Shown here: piece by piece, positions 5,513-7,290 of the stretch
Layout: every line of letters begins with the position of its first letter
How positions within the stretch are numbered: the first letter of the stretch is position 1
DNA from: Anaerolineae bacterium
GTDB lineage: Bacteria; Chloroflexota; Anaerolineae; Anaerolineales; Villigracilaceae
Assembly (NCBI GenBank): GCA_003484265.1
Contig: DNDO01000022.1
Location: 1,989-9,278 of the forward strand
Reading direction: 5' to 3'
Length of the DNA: 7,290 bases
Notes under the pieces: generated by a model
The model's input: only the letters and a program-made list of their open reading frames with translations
What the model was told of the DNA's origin: nothing
Databases searched by the model: none
Program-made: the position numbers and the translations under genes

Positions 5513-7225
5513 TTAAAGTTTTGCTTCCAATTCGCCGATCACCTCTTCCACCAGATCAACAGCTTCTTTCAACGTCTTCGCATCGAACGCAAATTTTGCT
5601 CCCGCCGCTGTAAATAATTCAGGAAGCGGAACTGTCCCGCCCAAAGCGAGCGCCTTGCGGTAATCTGCAACTGCCTTTTTCTGATCCTTACGCGCGTTGC
5701 CGAACACCTGGATCGCGCCCAGTTGCGCCAAGCCATATTCAACATAATAAAAAGGTCCCGTATGGATATGTGACTGCCAATACCAATACGTTCGCTTGGA
5801 ATCCTCGAGGCCGGAATAATCCACGCCTGCCATGAAACGATCCCATAACTCGCTCCATTTATCGTTGCATTTGGATATATTGGACGCCTCCATCGGATTT
5901 TCATAGACCCAATGCTGGAAGGCATCTACGAGCGCCATATATGGAAAGAATTTGATATAGAACTCGAGCTGGCCTATCATCGCCCTCGCCGAATCCTGTT
6001 CAGTGTAGTATCCGCCGTGTTCCCTCGTGATGTACGGCGAGGCAAGCAACTCCATTCCGATGGACGCCACCTCTGCGAATTCTGCGGGCAGGTAGATCTC
6101 TCCGCGTTGGAAGAAATTCACATGCGCCCGTTCGAACTCATGGAACGCGTGACCGCCTTCATGCAGGATCGTTTCAACATCCCAGTGCGTATTCGTCGCG
6201 CTCATAAAAACAAAGGGACGGTGCGCAACATGCAGTCCCAAACTATAGGCACCGGGTGCCTTGTCCTTACGGCTCTCAATGTCGAGCAGGTCTCCATCCA
6301 TCAATGTTTGGAAATATTCGCCAAACTTCGGGTCGACCTGCCGAAAGATATCGCGCGTCCTTTCCTTGAACTCATCCAGGGACTGAAAGGGAACGAGTTC
6401 ATTGCTTCCCAACGGATCGACATGTATATCCCAGGGACGAACCGAGTCGACCCCCAGCCTCTGCCTGCGTTTTTCATAGATACGCTTTGCCGCAGGGACA
6501 ACGACTTCTTCGATCGCCGCATGGAACGATTTGCAGTCTTCGGGTGTGTAATCAAAACGGAATCTTTGCTCCCACATATAAGCGCGGTAATCCATACCCG
6601 CATTCTCCGCGATCTTTAACCGCAGGGGAACGAATTTTTCCCACAATCCGCTGATGGCATCCCATTCCCTTGACCTTCGTTCCTCACCCAGCCGCCATGC
6701 GCGTTCACGGATGGTGCGATCAGGATTGAACAATAAAGAGAACATTTCAGACATGTTCTTCTCTTCACCTTCCCATATCGCGGTCATTGAGCCGACGGTC
6801 TTGTTATATTCCAGGTTTAGTTTTTGTTCTTCGGCAAGAAGAGGCAGGTTCGCCTCGTTAAATATATTTGCTTCGGCTTTTATCCTCTGCAGGCCGGTTG
6901 CAAAGCTATCAGGCGAAAGACCGCTATCCAGCAATTTGTTCTTTAGCTTTTGTTCGGAGGTCTTTGCTGAAGGCTGAATTTCCGCTGTGTAGATCCCGTA
7001 TCTTTCCTCAGCCTCCTTATCCGCTGTATTGACCGTGGTGGCGATCTCCAATCGCCAATACTGCTCGTCCACGGTCGCCGCCAACTCGGACCAATCGTCA
7101 AGCCACTGATCGATGGTGTTCAAGTTCAGGTCGCGTTCTTCAAGGTCTTTGTAATATGGTTCATAATCCGCCCATTGCATGGCAAGGATGGATTTTGAGT
7201 CGGTGGGGAGTGATTTGAAATTCAT
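5513..7225 (-). CDS. M3-family oligoendopeptidase (PepF/thimet-type zinc metallopeptidase)
   Basis: A 570-residue zinc peptidase expected to cut short peptides in the cytoplasm. The active site HEGGHAFHEFE gives zinc ligands His355 and His359 with catalytic Glu356. The third ligand is probably Glu385 in PAEFAEVAS. The C-terminal substrate-binding region HIHTGPFYYVEYGLAQLG (486-503) has the His/Tyr cluster usual in M3 enzymes. The mainly helical N-terminal half (1-340, with many charged residues) matches the lid-like domain of PepF proteins. No signal peptide or membrane segment is seen, and length is normal for the short M3 oligoendopeptidases. The ATG at 7225 has AAAGGA (complement of 7230-7235) 4 nt upstream and a possible promoter at 7260-7289. 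It appears to be the first gene of the minus-strand run, so its role is probably general peptide recycling; no dedicated partner gene is adjacent. Confidence 0.94.
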   Translation of the reverse strand: MNFKSLPTDSKSILAMQWADYEPYYKDLEERDLNLNTIDQWLDDWSELAATVDEQYWRLEIATTVNTADKEAEERYGIYTAEIQPSAKTSEQKLKNKLLDSGLSPDSFATGLQRIKAEANIFNEANLPLLAEEQKLNLEYNKTVGSMTAIWEGEEKNMSEMFSLLFNPDRTIRERAWRLGEERRSREWDAISGLWEKFVPLRLKIAENAGMDYRAYMWEQRFRFDYTPEDCKSFHAAIEEVVVPAAKRIYEKRRQRLGVDSVRPWDIHVDPLGSNELVPFQSLDEFKERTRDIFRQVDPKFGEYFQTLMDGDLLDIESRKDKAPGAYSLGLHVAHRPFVFMSATNTHWDVETILHEGGHAFHEFERAHVNFFQRGEIYLPAEFAEVASIGMELLASPYITREHGGYYTEQDSARAMIGQLEFYIKFFPYMALVDAFQHWVYENPMEASNISKCNDKWSELWDRFMAGVDYSGLEDSKRTYWYWQSHIHTGPFYYVEYGLAQLGAIQVFGNARKDQKKAVADYRKALALGGTVPLPELFTAAGAKFAFDAKTLKEAVDLVEEVIGELEAKL

Positions 7226-7259
7226 ACAATCCTTTATTGTGTTAATTTGCGTCCACGGA

Positions 7260-7289
7260 TATAAAGATTTTCTAACATTAAACTTTCAA
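7260..7289 (-). promoter_or_regulatory. Candidate sigma70-type promoter for the peptidase-reductase run
   Basis: On the minus strand TTGAAA (7289-7284) and TTTATA (7265-7260) are separated by 18 bp in an AT-rich stretch. A start near 7253 would give a leader of about 28 nt that includes the AAAGGA ribosome site of the peptidase. Both boxes match four or five of six consensus positions. The window ends just beyond, so elements further upstream are not visible. Confidence 0.42.
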
Positions 7290-7290
7290 G

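Noticed and set aside
5912..6619. A 235-codon open frame on the plus strand inside the peptidase gene
   Set aside because: It lies wholly antisense to a clearly real M3 peptidase whose zinc motif and C-terminal motifs are intact. Its translation has no recognisable domain, and the length is explained by codon bias on the opposite strand.

Overview
The window reads as an ordinary chromosomal segment of a free-living bacterium. Low-complexity GC-moderate coding, Shine-Dalgarno leaders of the GGAG/AAAGG type, the mix of protein families, and a dispersed-type palindrome beginning GTCATTGC all fit a Chloroflexota (Anaerolineae-like) genome. That placement is inferred from protein style and repeat style; no marker gene is present.

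Layout, left to right. At the left edge (1-34, minus) is what looks like the first 11 codons of a gene reading out of the window; its N-terminus resembles the start of GT2 glycosyltransferases. An 87-bp divergent control region follows. On the plus strand (122-1801) is a polytopic membrane protein of GT-C glycosyltransferase type, apparently translated from a leaderless or nearly leaderless mRNA. A perfect hairpin (1805-1828) separates it from a convergent block of five minus-strand genes. In transcription order these are an M3-family oligoendopeptidase (7225-5513), a YajO-like aldo/keto reductase (5487-4504), a sugar-phosphate nucleotidyltransferase with a left-handed beta-helix tail (4403-3369, TTG start), a 69-residue DUF6504-like protein (3367-3158), and a PatA-type class I aminotransferase (3052-1874). 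An 88-bp imperfect palindrome of REP/MITE type lies between the last two.

How they work together. The peptidase and reductase are 25 bp apart, and the nucleotidyltransferase and small protein are 1 bp apart, so each pair is probably cotranscribed. The 100-bp and 105-bp gaps could hold internal promoters or processing sites. The nucleotidyltransferase (nucleotide-sugar supply) and the two flanking glycosyltransferase-like genes could serve the same surface polysaccharide or glycolipid process, but they are not in one operon. The peptidase and aminotransferase look like general peptide and amino acid metabolism.

I found no RNA gene, CRISPR array, phage gene, transposase, toxin-antitoxin pair or recognisable defence system. 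No new multi-gene system is supported. The observations worth a second look are small-scale: the leaderless start, the terminator U-tract encoded by another gene's lysine codons, the palindromic repeat, and the tiny DUF6504-like partner gene.
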